Positions 7,511-15,180 of a stretch of 64,000 bases of DNA are shown here, in pieces (the first letter of the stretch is position 1; every line of letters starts with the position of its first letter). The position numbers and the translations under genes are program-made. The notes under the pieces are model-generated. The model was not told where the DNA came from. It saw nothing but the letters and a program-made list of their open reading frames with translations, and made no database searches. The DNA lies in contig JAHCJP010000005.1 in NCBI GenBank assembly GCA_026126205.1, positions 51,001-115,000 of the forward strand. The letters are read 5' to 3'. The stretch is from Maricaulaceae bacterium (GTDB lineage Bacteria; Pseudomonadota; Alphaproteobacteria; Caulobacterales; Maricaulaceae).

Positions 7511-7695
7511 CACCCCTTCCGCCCGCTTCGCGGGCACCTTCCCCATCGAGGGGAAGGAGGAAGCTTGCTTTACCGGCGCAACAAACCTTTCGCCGTTTTC
7601 GCCGCGTGGACTGACGAAGCGCCGCAAGACGACGCATACGCCCTCCTTCCCCTCGATGGGGAAGGTGGCCGAACCTAGTGAGGCCGGAAGGGGTG
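7511..7695. repeat. nested palindromic repeat element inside the GTA operon
   Basis: This lies in the 344-base gap without a gene between g3.5 and the protease. Two perfect 26-base inverted copies (7535-7560 and 7642-7667, core CTTCCCCATCGAGGGGAAGG) flank about 80 bases. An outer 11-base pair, CACCCCTTCCG/CGGAAGGGGTG (7511-7521, 7685-7695), encloses them. Each 26-mer is itself partly palindromic. It resembles the intergenic REP/MITE-like repeats common in alphaproteobacterial genomes and has probably been inserted. No convincing protein is encoded. Confidence 0.75.
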
Positions 7696-7775
7696 ATCGA
7701 CGCCGGCAGCGAAGAACAGGCGCGTTGATGGCGCGCCAGCCGGCCAGCGGCCCCCGAACACCAAAGGACCCACCC

Positions 7776-8270
7776 ATGCCTGAAACCCTGACCCGGCCCC
7801 GCCTTGCGACGGGGGCCGACGCCGCGCGCGCGCCGTTTTTGCGGATCGAGGGCTATGCCAGCCTGTTCGACGCGCCGGACATGAATGGCGACATCGTGCG
7901 CCCCGGCGCGTTCGCCAAAAGCCTGCAGGAACGCGGCGCGGCGGGGCTGCGCATGCTGTTCCAGCACGCCGCCGACGAACCGGTGGGCGTGTGGGACGAG
8001 GCGCGCGAAACCGCCGCCGGGCTTTACGTGAAGGGCCGGGTGCTGCGCGCCGGGCCGCGCGGGCGGGCGGCGGCCGACCTGATCGCCGCCGGCGCCGTCG
8101 ACGGCCTGTCGATCGGCTTTCGCGTCATCGGCCAGCGCCCGCTTCCCGGCGGCGGGCGAGAGCTGCGCGAGCTGGAGCTGTGGGAGGTGAGCATCGTCAC
8201 CTTCCCGATGCTGGCCGGCGCGCGCCTGAGAGTGGCCCAGGATGGCCGGTCGGGGCGGTGGGCGGTGTGA
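7776..8270 (+). CDS. GTA HK97-family prohead protease
   Basis: 164 residues (family usually 150-200). The prohead protease removes the capsid delta domain during GTA maturation. Family motifs: FDAPDMNGDIVRPGAF near the N-terminus, the catalytic His in MLFQHAADEPVGVW, and the catalytic Ser in VDGLSIGFRV, followed by LWEVSIVTFPML. The ATG at 7776 gives the typical short basic leader before LRIEGYASLFD. The frame is intact although its capsid substrate gene, over 2.3 kb away, is truncated. Confidence 0.9.
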   Translation: MPETLTRPRLATGADAARAPFLRIEGYASLFDAPDMNGDIVRPGAFAKSLQERGAAGLRMLFQHAADEPVGVWDEARETAAGLYVKGRVLRAGPRGRAAADLIAAGAVDGLSIGFRVIGQRPLPGGGRELRELELWEVSIVTFPMLAGARLRVAQDGRSGRWAV

Positions 8271-8281
8271 CGGCGGAAAAT

Positions 8282-8773
8282 TCAGTCTTCCAGAGCCGGC
8301 TGCGCTCCGAAGCGGGCTTCGCCCGCGCGCCGGGCGTCGTCGAGGCTTTGCCCCGCGACCGGGACAAGAAACGCATCCGGGAGGGGCGCATCGGCGGGGC
8401 AGCGGCCAGGCGCGGCATTCCAGTGCGGCGTCGCGTTGAAGCCCCCCTGTGCGTTGCGCCTGAACAGCCAGCGGCCCCGGCCGGCCCCGGGCCGGAAATA
8501 CGTATGCTGAACGGTCAGCACCGTGACCGGGCCGGGTTCAAGATCGCCCCAGTGCACCTGCCGTATGTCCAGGTCCACGATCCACGGCCAGCTCATGACG
8601 ATGCAGTCGCCGCAATCATAGGGGATGGTCGGCGTCTGGCGGAGGATGCGGACGGTCGCCTCAGCGTCGAAACATGCCGGCGCCTGCGCCAGGGCGGCAG
8701 ACCCCGAGGCGGCGCCGGCCAGGGTCACCGACAGCAAGCATATGGAAAAGAGCGCGGGGCGGCGGCGCGTCAT
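8282..8773 (-). CDS. secreted protein of unknown function
   Basis: 163 residues with a clear signal peptide (MTRRRPALFSICLLSVTLAG, cleavage probably after ALAQA). The mature part has three N-terminal Cys (PACFD and YDCGDC), which could form disulfides, and a later Cys in GRCP; it is Trp-rich (SWPWIVDLDIRQVHWGD). I do not recognise a family. The start at 8773 precedes the signal peptide; a longer frame adds only 18 poor residues. It is convergent with the GTA protease gene and part of the two-gene antisense block that splits the GTA cluster. Confidence 0.7.
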   Translation of the reverse strand: MTRRRPALFSICLLSVTLAGAASGSAALAQAPACFDAEATVRILRQTPTIPYDCGDCIVMSWPWIVDLDIRQVHWGDLEPGPVTVLTVQHTYFRPGAGRGRWLFRRNAQGGFNATPHWNAAPGRCPADAPLPDAFLVPVAGQSLDDARRAGEARFGAQPALED

Positions 8774-8852
8774 AGGCGCCAGATAACACTGTTTTCCCGC
8801 CCGCCGCCAACCGCGCCTGCGCGTCATCGCGGACGCGCAGGCGGCGTGAGGA

Positions 8853-10511
8853 TCAGTCCGCCTGCTGCTGGCCGTAGGCGATAATGCCGAAGAACTGGGT
8901 GGCCAGGATCAGGCGCATCAGGTGCCGCTCGGCCTCGCTCGACGGCGTGAACATGGCGAAGCCCGTGTATTCCCCGGCCAGCTCGCACTGCGTCAGCACG
9001 ATCTCGGCGGCGAGGAAGGCGGCGATCAGATATGTCTGCAGCAACTGGCCCTGCACGGTGCAGGATTCACCGCCCAGCGACATCGACCCGCTGAGATTGG
9101 CGCCCAGCAGTGTCAGCATGCCGATCTGCTGTTGCGCCACGGGGTCGAACATCATGTAGGCGCCGTCCAGCGTCATGGCGAGCGTGGCGTAGAAATACGC
9201 CGCCATCATCGCCCCGCGCACCTGCAGCCGCGAGTCGCGGAAATACATCGGCGCGTCGGTTTGCGCGCCCGTGCCGTCGAACTGGCCGAACATGCCGGTC
9301 CCGGGTTCGTAGCGCATGGTGAAGGGGCCGGAGGGGCCGGTGCGGCCGTCCGGCGTGGTCAGGAAGCTGAGCTCGCCGCCGAACACCGGGCCGTTCTGGC
9401 CCTCCGGGTTGAAGGTCCCGTCCAGCCGGAACACCTGCGAGAAGCTGGGGAAGTCGTCGATCGCCTCCACCCAGCCGAGCGCGGTTCCGTCCGGCGCCAC
9501 GAACAGTTCGCCGTCGCCCTGGAAATTACCCGTGGGGTCGTTGATCAGGTCGCGGATGCGGAAACGGTAATAGCCCTCTCCGGTGACGGCGGCGTCGCCC
9601 GGCGCCGGGGCCTCGGCCGCCTGGCTGGTGATGGAGCGCCGGGTTCCGTCGCTCAGCAGCGGCGCGTCGGGGCCGGAAGCGTCGTTCGACGGCGCGTCGG
9701 CGAACACCGCGCGCACCCGCACCACGTCGGGCAGCAGCGGCACGCCGCCGCTGGCCGGGGCGCGGGCGAACACGCCGAAGGTGCGCACCTCGCCCTCGTC
9801 GAAGTCAATGTCGACGAAGGCGCTGCGTCCGCCGATGCAGACGCTGCTGGAGTCGGTTTCGCAGATCTCCAGCTCCATCAACCCCCCATAGCCGGGAATT
9901 TCCGGCCAGATGCGGATGGTGGAGCCGCCATGCGCGGACGGCCTGTCGGGGGCTGGCCCGGCATCGACCCAGGTGGCGGCGATGGTCATCACGCCCGCCG
10001 CGCCGGGCGAGCCGACGCGGATCACCCCGTCGCCGGACGGGGTCAGGGAGACGGTGATGATGTCCGGGATCACGGCGTCATTGCTGGCCACGAGCAGCAG
10101 GTCGTTGACGTCCGGATGGCCGGGCGCGAACACGCCGCCGTCGCAGACATAGGCCAGCTGGACCCGGCCTTCATAGGCGGCGCTTGGCGTGACGCCGACG
10201 ACGAAATTCTGCGACGCGCCGGCGGCGATGTCCGCCGGCGTGTCCGGGGTTCCGGTCAGGTTCAGGTTCGAATCCGCGGTCTGGTAGGTCAGCGACACCG
10301 GCGCCTGGTTGAACGAGCTGAGGTCGACCCGGCAGTTCGCGGCCGTAGCGTCGCCCGAGTTGGTGATCACCGCGAAGAAGGTGGCCGGCTCATTGACCGG
10401 GACCGAGCGGGCGTTCGGCAACGCCGAGGCCTGCAGCGACGGTTGCGCCAGCGCCGGCGCGGCCGTCAGGGCGCATGCGGCCAGCGCCGCCATGACTGAA
10501 TACAGACGCAT
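8853..10511 (-). CDS. large secreted protein of unknown function
   Basis: 552 residues. A signal peptide (MRLYSVMAALAACALTAAPA, cut after ALAQ) is followed by an immunoglobulin-like segment of the DUF11/CARDB kind (NEPATFFAVITNSGDATAANC). A beta-rich middle has paired Cys (CETDSSSVCIGG). The hydrophobic C-terminal third (about residues 440-545) contains EIVLTQCELAGEYTGFAMF. The GGGGGAGG ribosome binding site lies 5 bases before the ATG at 10511. Export and probably a surface role are inferred; no catalytic motif is visible. It is antisense to, and placed between, GTA protease and capsid. Confidence 0.7.
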   Translation of the reverse strand: MRLYSVMAALAACALTAAPALAQPSLQASALPNARSVPVNEPATFFAVITNSGDATAANCRVDLSSFNQAPVSLTYQTADSNLNLTGTPDTPADIAAGASQNFVVGVTPSAAYEGRVQLAYVCDGGVFAPGHPDVNDLLLVASNDAVIPDIITVSLTPSGDGVIRVGSPGAAGVMTIAATWVDAGPAPDRPSAHGGSTIRIWPEIPGYGGLMELEICETDSSSVCIGGRSAFVDIDFDEGEVRTFGVFARAPASGGVPLLPDVVRVRAVFADAPSNDASGPDAPLLSDGTRRSITSQAAEAPAPGDAAVTGEGYYRFRIRDLINDPTGNFQGDGELFVAPDGTALGWVEAIDDFPSFSQVFRLDGTFNPEGQNGPVFGGELSFLTTPDGRTGPSGPFTMRYEPGTGMFGQFDGTGAQTDAPMYFRDSRLQVRGAMMAAYFYATLAMTLDGAYMMFDPVAQQQIGMLTLLGANLSGSMSLGGESCTVQGQLLQTYLIAAFLAAEIVLTQCELAGEYTGFAMFTPSSEAERHLMRLILATQFFGIIAYGQQQAD

Positions 10512-10613
10512 CGAAACCTCCCCCAATCCAGAGGTTGAAAAGTTAACACGGAATCCCGCCGGGCGGAACGGTGGAAAATTCGCCTTTGTTTTCAATCCGC
10601 AAAGAGGAAGCCA

Positions 10614-11015
10614 ATGACGACTGAAACCAAGATGAAAACGCCGTCGGCGGAGACGCGGGCGGCGCTGGGCGAGGTGCTGTGCGCTTTCGAGGCCTTCAAG
10701 GAGGCCAATGACCGCCGCCTTTCCGAGATCGAGAAGAAGGCCGGGGCCGACCCGCTGACCGAAGACAAGCTGGGCCGCATCGACGCCGCCCTGTCCGGGC
10801 ATCAGCAGGCGCTGGACCGCCTGTTGCTGGATGCGCGCCGCCCCGGCCTGGAAAGCCCGGCAGCGCGCGAGGCGAAATCGGCCTGGGCGCGCTATATGCG
10901 CGCCGGAGACGCCGCGGCGCTGGCCGAGGTGAAATCGCTGTCCCCTTTGGCCGGGGCTGGCGGGCTGGTGCGTTTGATACATAAGGCCGCTCCGAACCCG
11001 CTCTCGCGGTGCTGA
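10614..11015 (+). pseudogene. GTA major capsid protein, truncated (N-terminal delta domain only)
   Basis: 133 codons remain. The first about 110 residues match the delta domain and N-arm of GTA HK97-type capsid proteins: LGEVLCAFEAFKEANDRR, coiled-coil helices, RIDAALSGHQQALDRLLLDA, then SAWARYMRAGDAAALAEVKS. After LSP the frame turns to unrelated residues (GGLVRLIHKAAPNPLSRC) and stops. A GTA capsid is about 400 residues, so the whole HK97 shell domain is missing. The downstream sequence continues as the end of g15 in another frame. The product cannot form a capsid. Confidence 0.85.
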
Positions 11016-11650
11016 ACGGCGCCAATGCGCTGGCCGTGGAAGGCCCGCAGGGGTGGGAGATCATCCAGTTCCTCGAAGCGGCTCTGACCGGCCCCGGCGA
11101 ATACGCGCTTTCCGGCCTGCTGCGCGGCCAGGCGGGGAGCGAGGCGGACGAAACCGCCCCCGCCGGGGCGCACGTCGCGGTGCTGAACCCGGCGCTGATC
11201 CCCCTGCCGCTGGGCGGGCATGAGCGCGCCGCGCCGTTGCGCGCCGCCGCCGTGGCGGTCACGCGGCCGCCCTGGCATGACGGGGCGCGGCGCAAGGATT
11301 TCGTCTATGACGGCGCCGATCTGCGCCCGCTGGCCCCGGCGCATCTGCGCGCCCGGCGCGGGGCGGAAGGCGTGGCGATTTCATGGATCCGCCGCAGCCG
11401 CACTGGCGGCGACGACTGGGCGGCGGCTGAGATCGCGCTGGGCGAGGCGTTCGAGCGTTACCGGCTGGAACTGCTGGACGGTGATGCGGTGATCCACGCC
11501 GCCGAGACCGCCGAACCGCATTTCCTGCTCACCCCGGCGCTGGAGAGCGCCCTTTACGGCGGGCAGGCGCAAAGCCTGTCTGTGCGTGTGGCGCAGATAT
11601 CCGACCGCTATGGCCCCGGTCGCGCCGCGCACCGCGTCCTCCCCCTCTGA
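10985..11650 (+). pseudogene. GTA g15 tail/host-specificity protein, C-terminal remnant
   Basis: About 220 codons open from a TAA at 10982. They translate as ALAVLNGANALAVEG, then EIIQFLEAALTGPGEYALSG LLRGQAGSE and so on to RVAQISDRYGPG and RVLPL. This is the characteristic C-terminal end of the roughly 1,300-residue GTA g15 (megatron) tail-tip protein. No credible start codon with a ribosome site exists; a GTG at 11009 is merely inside the family sequence. About 1,000 residues of g15 and all genes between capsid and g15 are absent, so this is the distal edge of a deletion. Confidence 0.82.
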
Positions 11651-11719
11651 TCCCCCCTTTGCGAAAGCCGCCGAACCCGCCTAGATGAACGCGCGTGCGT
11701 TGCGCGGGTCCGACAGGCG

Positions 11720-12601
11720 ATGATGGCCGATCCCTATGTCACCCTTGGCGTGAAGAAGACCGCCACCGCGGAGGAGATCCGCCGCGCCTATCGCAAGCTG
11801 GCGAAAGACCTGCACCCTGACGCCCGCCCCGGCGACAAGGCCGCCGAGGAGCGCTTCAAGCGCGTCAGCCAGGCGTTTCGCCTGCTTTCCGATCCCGACC
11901 GGCGCGCCCGGTTCGACCGCGGCGAGATCGACGCCGACGGCAATGAACGCCCGGTGTTCCATCACCGCCAGCCCGGCCGCCGCCCCGGCCCCGACGGACG
12001 CTATGAGGATCTGGGCGACATCTTCTCCGACCTGTTTGCGGACATGGGCCAGCGCGGCCGCCGCGCCCGTCCCCGCAAGGGGCCGGACATCCGCGCCGTG
12101 CTGACGCTGGATTTCATCGAGGCCGCGCGCGGCGGGGCCAAGCGCGTCACCTTGCCCGGCGGGCGAACGGTGGAGTTGAAGGTGCCGCCGGGCGTGACGG
12201 ACGGGCAGGTGCTGCGCCTGGCCGGGCAGGGCGCGGCCGGTGGTTCCGGCGCTGCGCCGGGCGATCTGCTGGCCGAAGTACGCGTCGCGCCGCACAAACG
12301 GTTTTCTCGCGAAGGCGCCGACGTGCGGCTGGACCTGCCGGTGTCGTTGAAAGAGGCGGTGTTCGGGGCCAAGGTGCGCGCGCCGACCATTGAAGGTCCG
12401 GTGGATGTTCGCATTCCCCCCGGCTCCAATTCCGGCGTATTGTTGCGTCTGCGCGGCAGGGGAATTGCAGGGCCGGACGGCCGGCGCGGCGACCAGATCA
12501 TCCGCCTGGTCGTGGACCTTCCGGCCGATGACGTCGGCCTGCGCGCCGCGCTGGACAGTTGGGAGCCGCCGAAGGGATACGATCCGCGAAAGGGAATGTA
12601 G
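11720..12601 (+). CDS. DnaJ-like (CbpA-type) co-chaperone
   Basis: 293 residues. The J domain occupies about residues 4-68 with the Hsp70-activating motif in KDLHPDARPG. A Gly/Arg-rich linker (about 75-115) follows, and then a DnaJ C-terminal substrate-binding domain (PDIRAVLTLDFIEAARGG onward) with VPPGVTDGQVLRLAGQG. No cysteine-rich zinc module is present, so it is a type II (CbpA-like) J protein. Two adjacent ATGs (11720, 11723) are possible. It stands alone immediately downstream of the GTA remnant, a common place for the cluster boundary. Confidence 0.88.
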   Translation: MMADPYVTLGVKKTATAEEIRRAYRKLAKDLHPDARPGDKAAEERFKRVSQAFRLLSDPDRRARFDRGEIDADGNERPVFHHRQPGRRPGPDGRYEDLGDIFSDLFADMGQRGRRARPRKGPDIRAVLTLDFIEAARGGAKRVTLPGGRTVELKVPPGVTDGQVLRLAGQGAAGGSGAAPGDLLAEVRVAPHKRFSREGADVRLDLPVSLKEAVFGAKVRAPTIEGPVDVRIPPGSNSGVLLRLRGRGIAGPDGRRGDQIIRLVVDLPADDVGLRAALDSWEPPKGYDPRKGM

Positions 12602-12613
12602 CCTGACCGCAGC

Positions 12614-12632
12614 GTTCAGGGACGGTTCAGGG
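12614..12632 (+). promoter_or_regulatory. tandem GTTCAGGG direct repeat, probable regulator box
   Basis: GTTCAGGG occurs at 12614 and again at 12625, a spacing of exactly 11 bases (one helical turn), 26 bases before the PepSY gene. This is the usual geometry of OmpR/PhoP-type response-regulator sites, and the operon it precedes encodes such a regulator. Autoregulation is inferred. Confidence 0.5.
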
Positions 12633-12657
12633 CCCGGACGCGAATATCCGCCTCAAG

Positions 12658-13032
12658 ATGCGCAAGAGCATTCTCCTCCTGGCCCTCGCAGGCCTCCTCC
12701 TCGGCGCCGCCCCGGCCGCCGCGCAGTCGCCTGTCCAGACGGCGGGGGAGGAGCTGACTCTGGTCGCCAGCCTGCAGCGCCCGCGCCCCTCGGACATGCG
12801 CGGCGGTTATTCCGCCGACGAGGCGCGCGACGCCCGCCGCTCCGGCGACGTGCTGCCCGCCGTGCAGGTGATCCGCGAGGTGCGGATGCGTTACCCCGGC
12901 TCGGAAGTGCTGGACGCGCGGCTGATGGGGGGCGCGCAGCCGCAGTATGTTGTTCGCATCCTCGCCCGTGATGGCCAGCGCCGCGATGTCTATGTCGATG
13001 CGCGCACTGGCCGAATCCTGTACGAACGCTGA
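12658..13032 (+). CDS. secreted PepSY-domain protein
   Basis: 124 residues: a signal peptide (MRKSILLLALAGLLLGAAPA, cut after AAAQ), a polar region, then a PepSY-like domain (LPAVQVIREVRMRYPGSEVL, ending DVYVDARTGRILYER). PepSY proteins are thought to inhibit or sense periplasmic proteases, or to act as sensor inputs. It is followed after 13 bases by the response regulator and its kinase, a PepSY-regulator-kinase order seen in many proteobacteria. It may be a periplasmic input to that system; this is inference. Confidence 0.8.
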   Translation: MRKSILLLALAGLLLGAAPAAAQSPVQTAGEELTLVASLQRPRPSDMRGGYSADEARDARRSGDVLPAVQVIREVRMRYPGSEVLDARLMGGAQPQYVVRILARDGQRRDVYVDARTGRILYER

Positions 13033-13045
13033 GGGAGACCGCTGC

Positions 13046-13720
13046 ATGCGCGCGCTCGTTATCGAAGACAACGAAGACCTGAACCGCCAGCTCAGCCGGG
13101 CGCTGACCGACGCCGGCTACGCCGTCGACTCGGCGCTGGATGGCGAGGAAGGCCACTATCTCGGCGAGACAGAGCCCTATGACGTCATCGTGCTGGACCT
13201 TGGCCTGCCGAAACTGGACGGGGTGTCAGTGCTGGAACGCTGGCGGCGCGAGAACATCGCCACACCGGTGCTGATCCTGACCGCCCGTGACCGCTGGAGC
13301 GAGAAGGTGGCGGGGTTCGACGCCGGCGCCGACGACTATCTGACCAAGCCCTTCCATACCGAGGAGCTTCTGGCCCGACTGCGCGCGCTCACCCGCCGCG
13401 CCGCCGGCCACGCCACCGCCACCATCGAATGCGGCGGCCTCAGCGTCGATACGCGCGGCGCTCGCGTGTTCATCGAAGGCGCGCCGGTGAAGGTGACCAG
13501 CCACGAGTTCCGCATGCTCAGCTACATGGCCCACCATCAGGACCGGGTCATCTCGCGCTCGGAACTGGTGGAGCACATCTACGACCAGGACTTCGACCGC
13601 GACTCCAACACGATCGAGGTGTTCATCGGACGCCTGCGCAAAAAGATCGGCCAGGACCGGATCGAGACCGTGCGCGGGCTGGGCTACCGGCTGGTCGACC
13701 CTAACAGCCGCGCGGCGTGA
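13046..13720 (+). CDS. OmpR/PhoB-family response regulator
   Basis: 224 residues. The receiver domain (1-115) has the acidic pair in VIEDNED, the phosphorylatable Asp in VIVLDLGLPKLDG and the Lys in DDYLTKPF. The C-terminal winged helix (about 125-220) includes SHEFRMLSYMAHHQDRVISR and RVIxxRSELVEHIY-type sequence ending GLGYRLVDP. The ATG at 13046 follows GAGGGAGACC. The stop overlaps the kinase start by 4 bases (GTGA), so the pair is coupled. The tandem box at 12614 is its probable target. Confidence 0.93.
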   Translation: MRALVIEDNEDLNRQLSRALTDAGYAVDSALDGEEGHYLGETEPYDVIVLDLGLPKLDGVSVLERWRRENIATPVLILTARDRWSEKVAGFDAGADDYLTKPFHTEELLARLRALTRRAAGHATATIECGGLSVDTRGARVFIEGAPVKVTSHEFRMLSYMAHHQDRVISRSELVEHIYDQDFDRDSNTIEVFIGRLRKKIGQDRIETVRGLGYRLVDPNSRAA

Positions 13721-15108
13721 CGCGGCGTTCATCCTCACTTGTCCTTCGCCTCGTCGCGGGGGCGGCGGTTTGGACCGTCGCCCTGCTTATCGCTGGCGCG
13801 GTGGCGTTGACCGCGCTTTATCGCGACGCCGTGCTGCGCACCCTCGACGACCGGCTTGAAAGCGTGGTGACGGCGCTGGTCGCCGGAGCGGAGATCGACG
13901 CCGATGGCGAACTTGATCTGATCCGGGCGCCCTCCGACCCGCGCTATGACCAGGTGTTCTCCGGCCGTTACTGGCAATTGAGCGAACTGCGAACCAATCC
14001 CGACGGCAAACAGGTCGCCGAGGCGTTATTGCGCTCGCGCTCGCTCTGGGACGAAACGCTGGAGCCGCCGTCCCCGGTGCTGGATGCGGCGCTGGAGCAG
14101 CCTGGCGCCCTGTTTTCGGCGGAGGCCACCGGCCCGGACGATGAGCCGTTGCGCTTGAGGGTGCAGGCCGTGAGGCTGTCCGGCCACGATACGCTGCTGA
14201 TGGTGATCGCCGCCGAGGACCGGCGTCCCGCCGATCGCGACGTTCGGCGCTTCGGGTTTATCGCGGCGGCGATGTTCTTCGTCTTCGCCGCGGCGTTGGC
14301 GGCGGGGGTGATCTTCCAGGTGCGCATTGGTCTGGCGCCGTTATTTCGTATGCGAAAATCTGTAGCTGAAGTGCGAGAGGGGCGCGCCGAACGCCTGGAG
14401 GACGACTATCCGGCCGAACTACACCCGCTCGCTACGGAGCTCAATTCGCTGCTGGACCACTCCCGCGAGGTGGTGGAGCGGGCGCGCACCCATGTCGGCA
14501 ATCTGGCGCACGCGCTGAAAACACCGATCGCCGTACTGGTCAATGAAAGCCGGTCGCAGACGGGAGAACTTGCGGAGCTGGTCGGACGGCAGGCCGACGT
14601 GATGGCGCGTCAGGTGGACCACCATCTGCGTCGCGCGCGCGCCGCAGCGCACGCCAAGGCGGTGGGCGCACGCACCGACGCCGCCCAGGTTCTGTCCGAT
14701 CTCTCTCGAACCCTGCAGCGCATTTACGCCAAGCGTGATGTGACGGTCGAAGTCGAGTGCCCGCCGGAGCTGCTGTTCCGTGGCGAGACGCAGGACTTCG
14801 AAGAGATGGCCGGCAATCTGATGGACAATGCGTGCAAGTGGGCCGGCTCCATGGTGCGCGTGACCGCGAGACGCGAGGGCGCGGTGCTGACCGTTGACGT
14901 CGATGACGACGGCCCAGGCATGGACCAGGACGCCATTGCGCTGGCCCTGCGCCGTGGGGTGCGGCTCGACGAGCAGGCGCCGGGCGCCGGCCTCGGCCTG
15001 TCGATTGTTGATGATCTCGCCCGCGCCTATGAAGGTGATCTCGTGCTCGGCCGTTCCGCGCTTGGCGGGCTTCATGCGCGGCTGATCCTGCCGGCGGCGG
15101 GAAGCTGA
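13717..15108 (+). CDS. sensor histidine kinase (PhoQ-like architecture)
   Basis: 463 residues. Membrane segments at about 10-32 and 168-192 bracket a periplasmic sensor of about 135 residues. They are followed by a HAMP linker, a dimerisation/phosphoacceptor helix with the H box HALKTPIAV, and an ATPase domain with the N box NLMDNACKWA, G1 DDDGPGMD and G2 GAGLGLSIV. HALKTP in place of HELRTP is typical of PhoQ-type kinases. Its GTG start overlaps the regulator stop. The stimulus is unknown; divalent cation or envelope stress is plausible given the PepSY partner. Confidence 0.92.
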   Translation: MTRRSSSLVLRLVAGAAVWTVALLIAGAVALTALYRDAVLRTLDDRLESVVTALVAGAEIDADGELDLIRAPSDPRYDQVFSGRYWQLSELRTNPDGKQVAEALLRSRSLWDETLEPPSPVLDAALEQPGALFSAEATGPDDEPLRLRVQAVRLSGHDTLLMVIAAEDRRPADRDVRRFGFIAAAMFFVFAAALAAGVIFQVRIGLAPLFRMRKSVAEVREGRAERLEDDYPAELHPLATELNSLLDHSREVVERARTHVGNLAHALKTPIAVLVNESRSQTGELAELVGRQADVMARQVDHHLRRARAAAHAKAVGARTDAAQVLSDLSRTLQRIYAKRDVTVEVECPPELLFRGETQDFEEMAGNLMDNACKWAGSMVRVTARREGAVLTVDVDDDGPGMDQDAIALALRRGVRLDEQAPGAGLGLSIVDDLARAYEGDLVLGRSALGGLHARLILPAAGS

Positions 15109-15130
15109 GACACGCGGGACAATAAACCCC

Positions 15131-15151
15131 TATTAACCGCGCCAGTTAATA
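15131..15151. promoter_or_regulatory. interrupted palindrome upstream of the helical protein gene
   Basis: TATTAAC-N7-GTTAATA has perfect 7-base arms centred 40 bases before the ATG at 15181. It contains TTAA half-sites reminiscent of the CtrA motif, but the spacing between them is nine, not seven, so a CtrA assignment is not supported. It is probably an operator for an unidentified factor. Confidence 0.35.
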
Positions 15152-15180
15152 ATGCCGGCCGGAAAACAGGCCGTGTGCGT

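Noticed and set aside
4146..11650. Active prophage
   Set aside because: No integrase, lysis, replication or att sites; gene order and sequences match alphaproteobacterial GTA head genes, and capsid and tail are deleted.
15131..15151. CtrA binding site
   Set aside because: TTAA halves are present, but separated by nine rather than seven bases and arranged as a palindrome.
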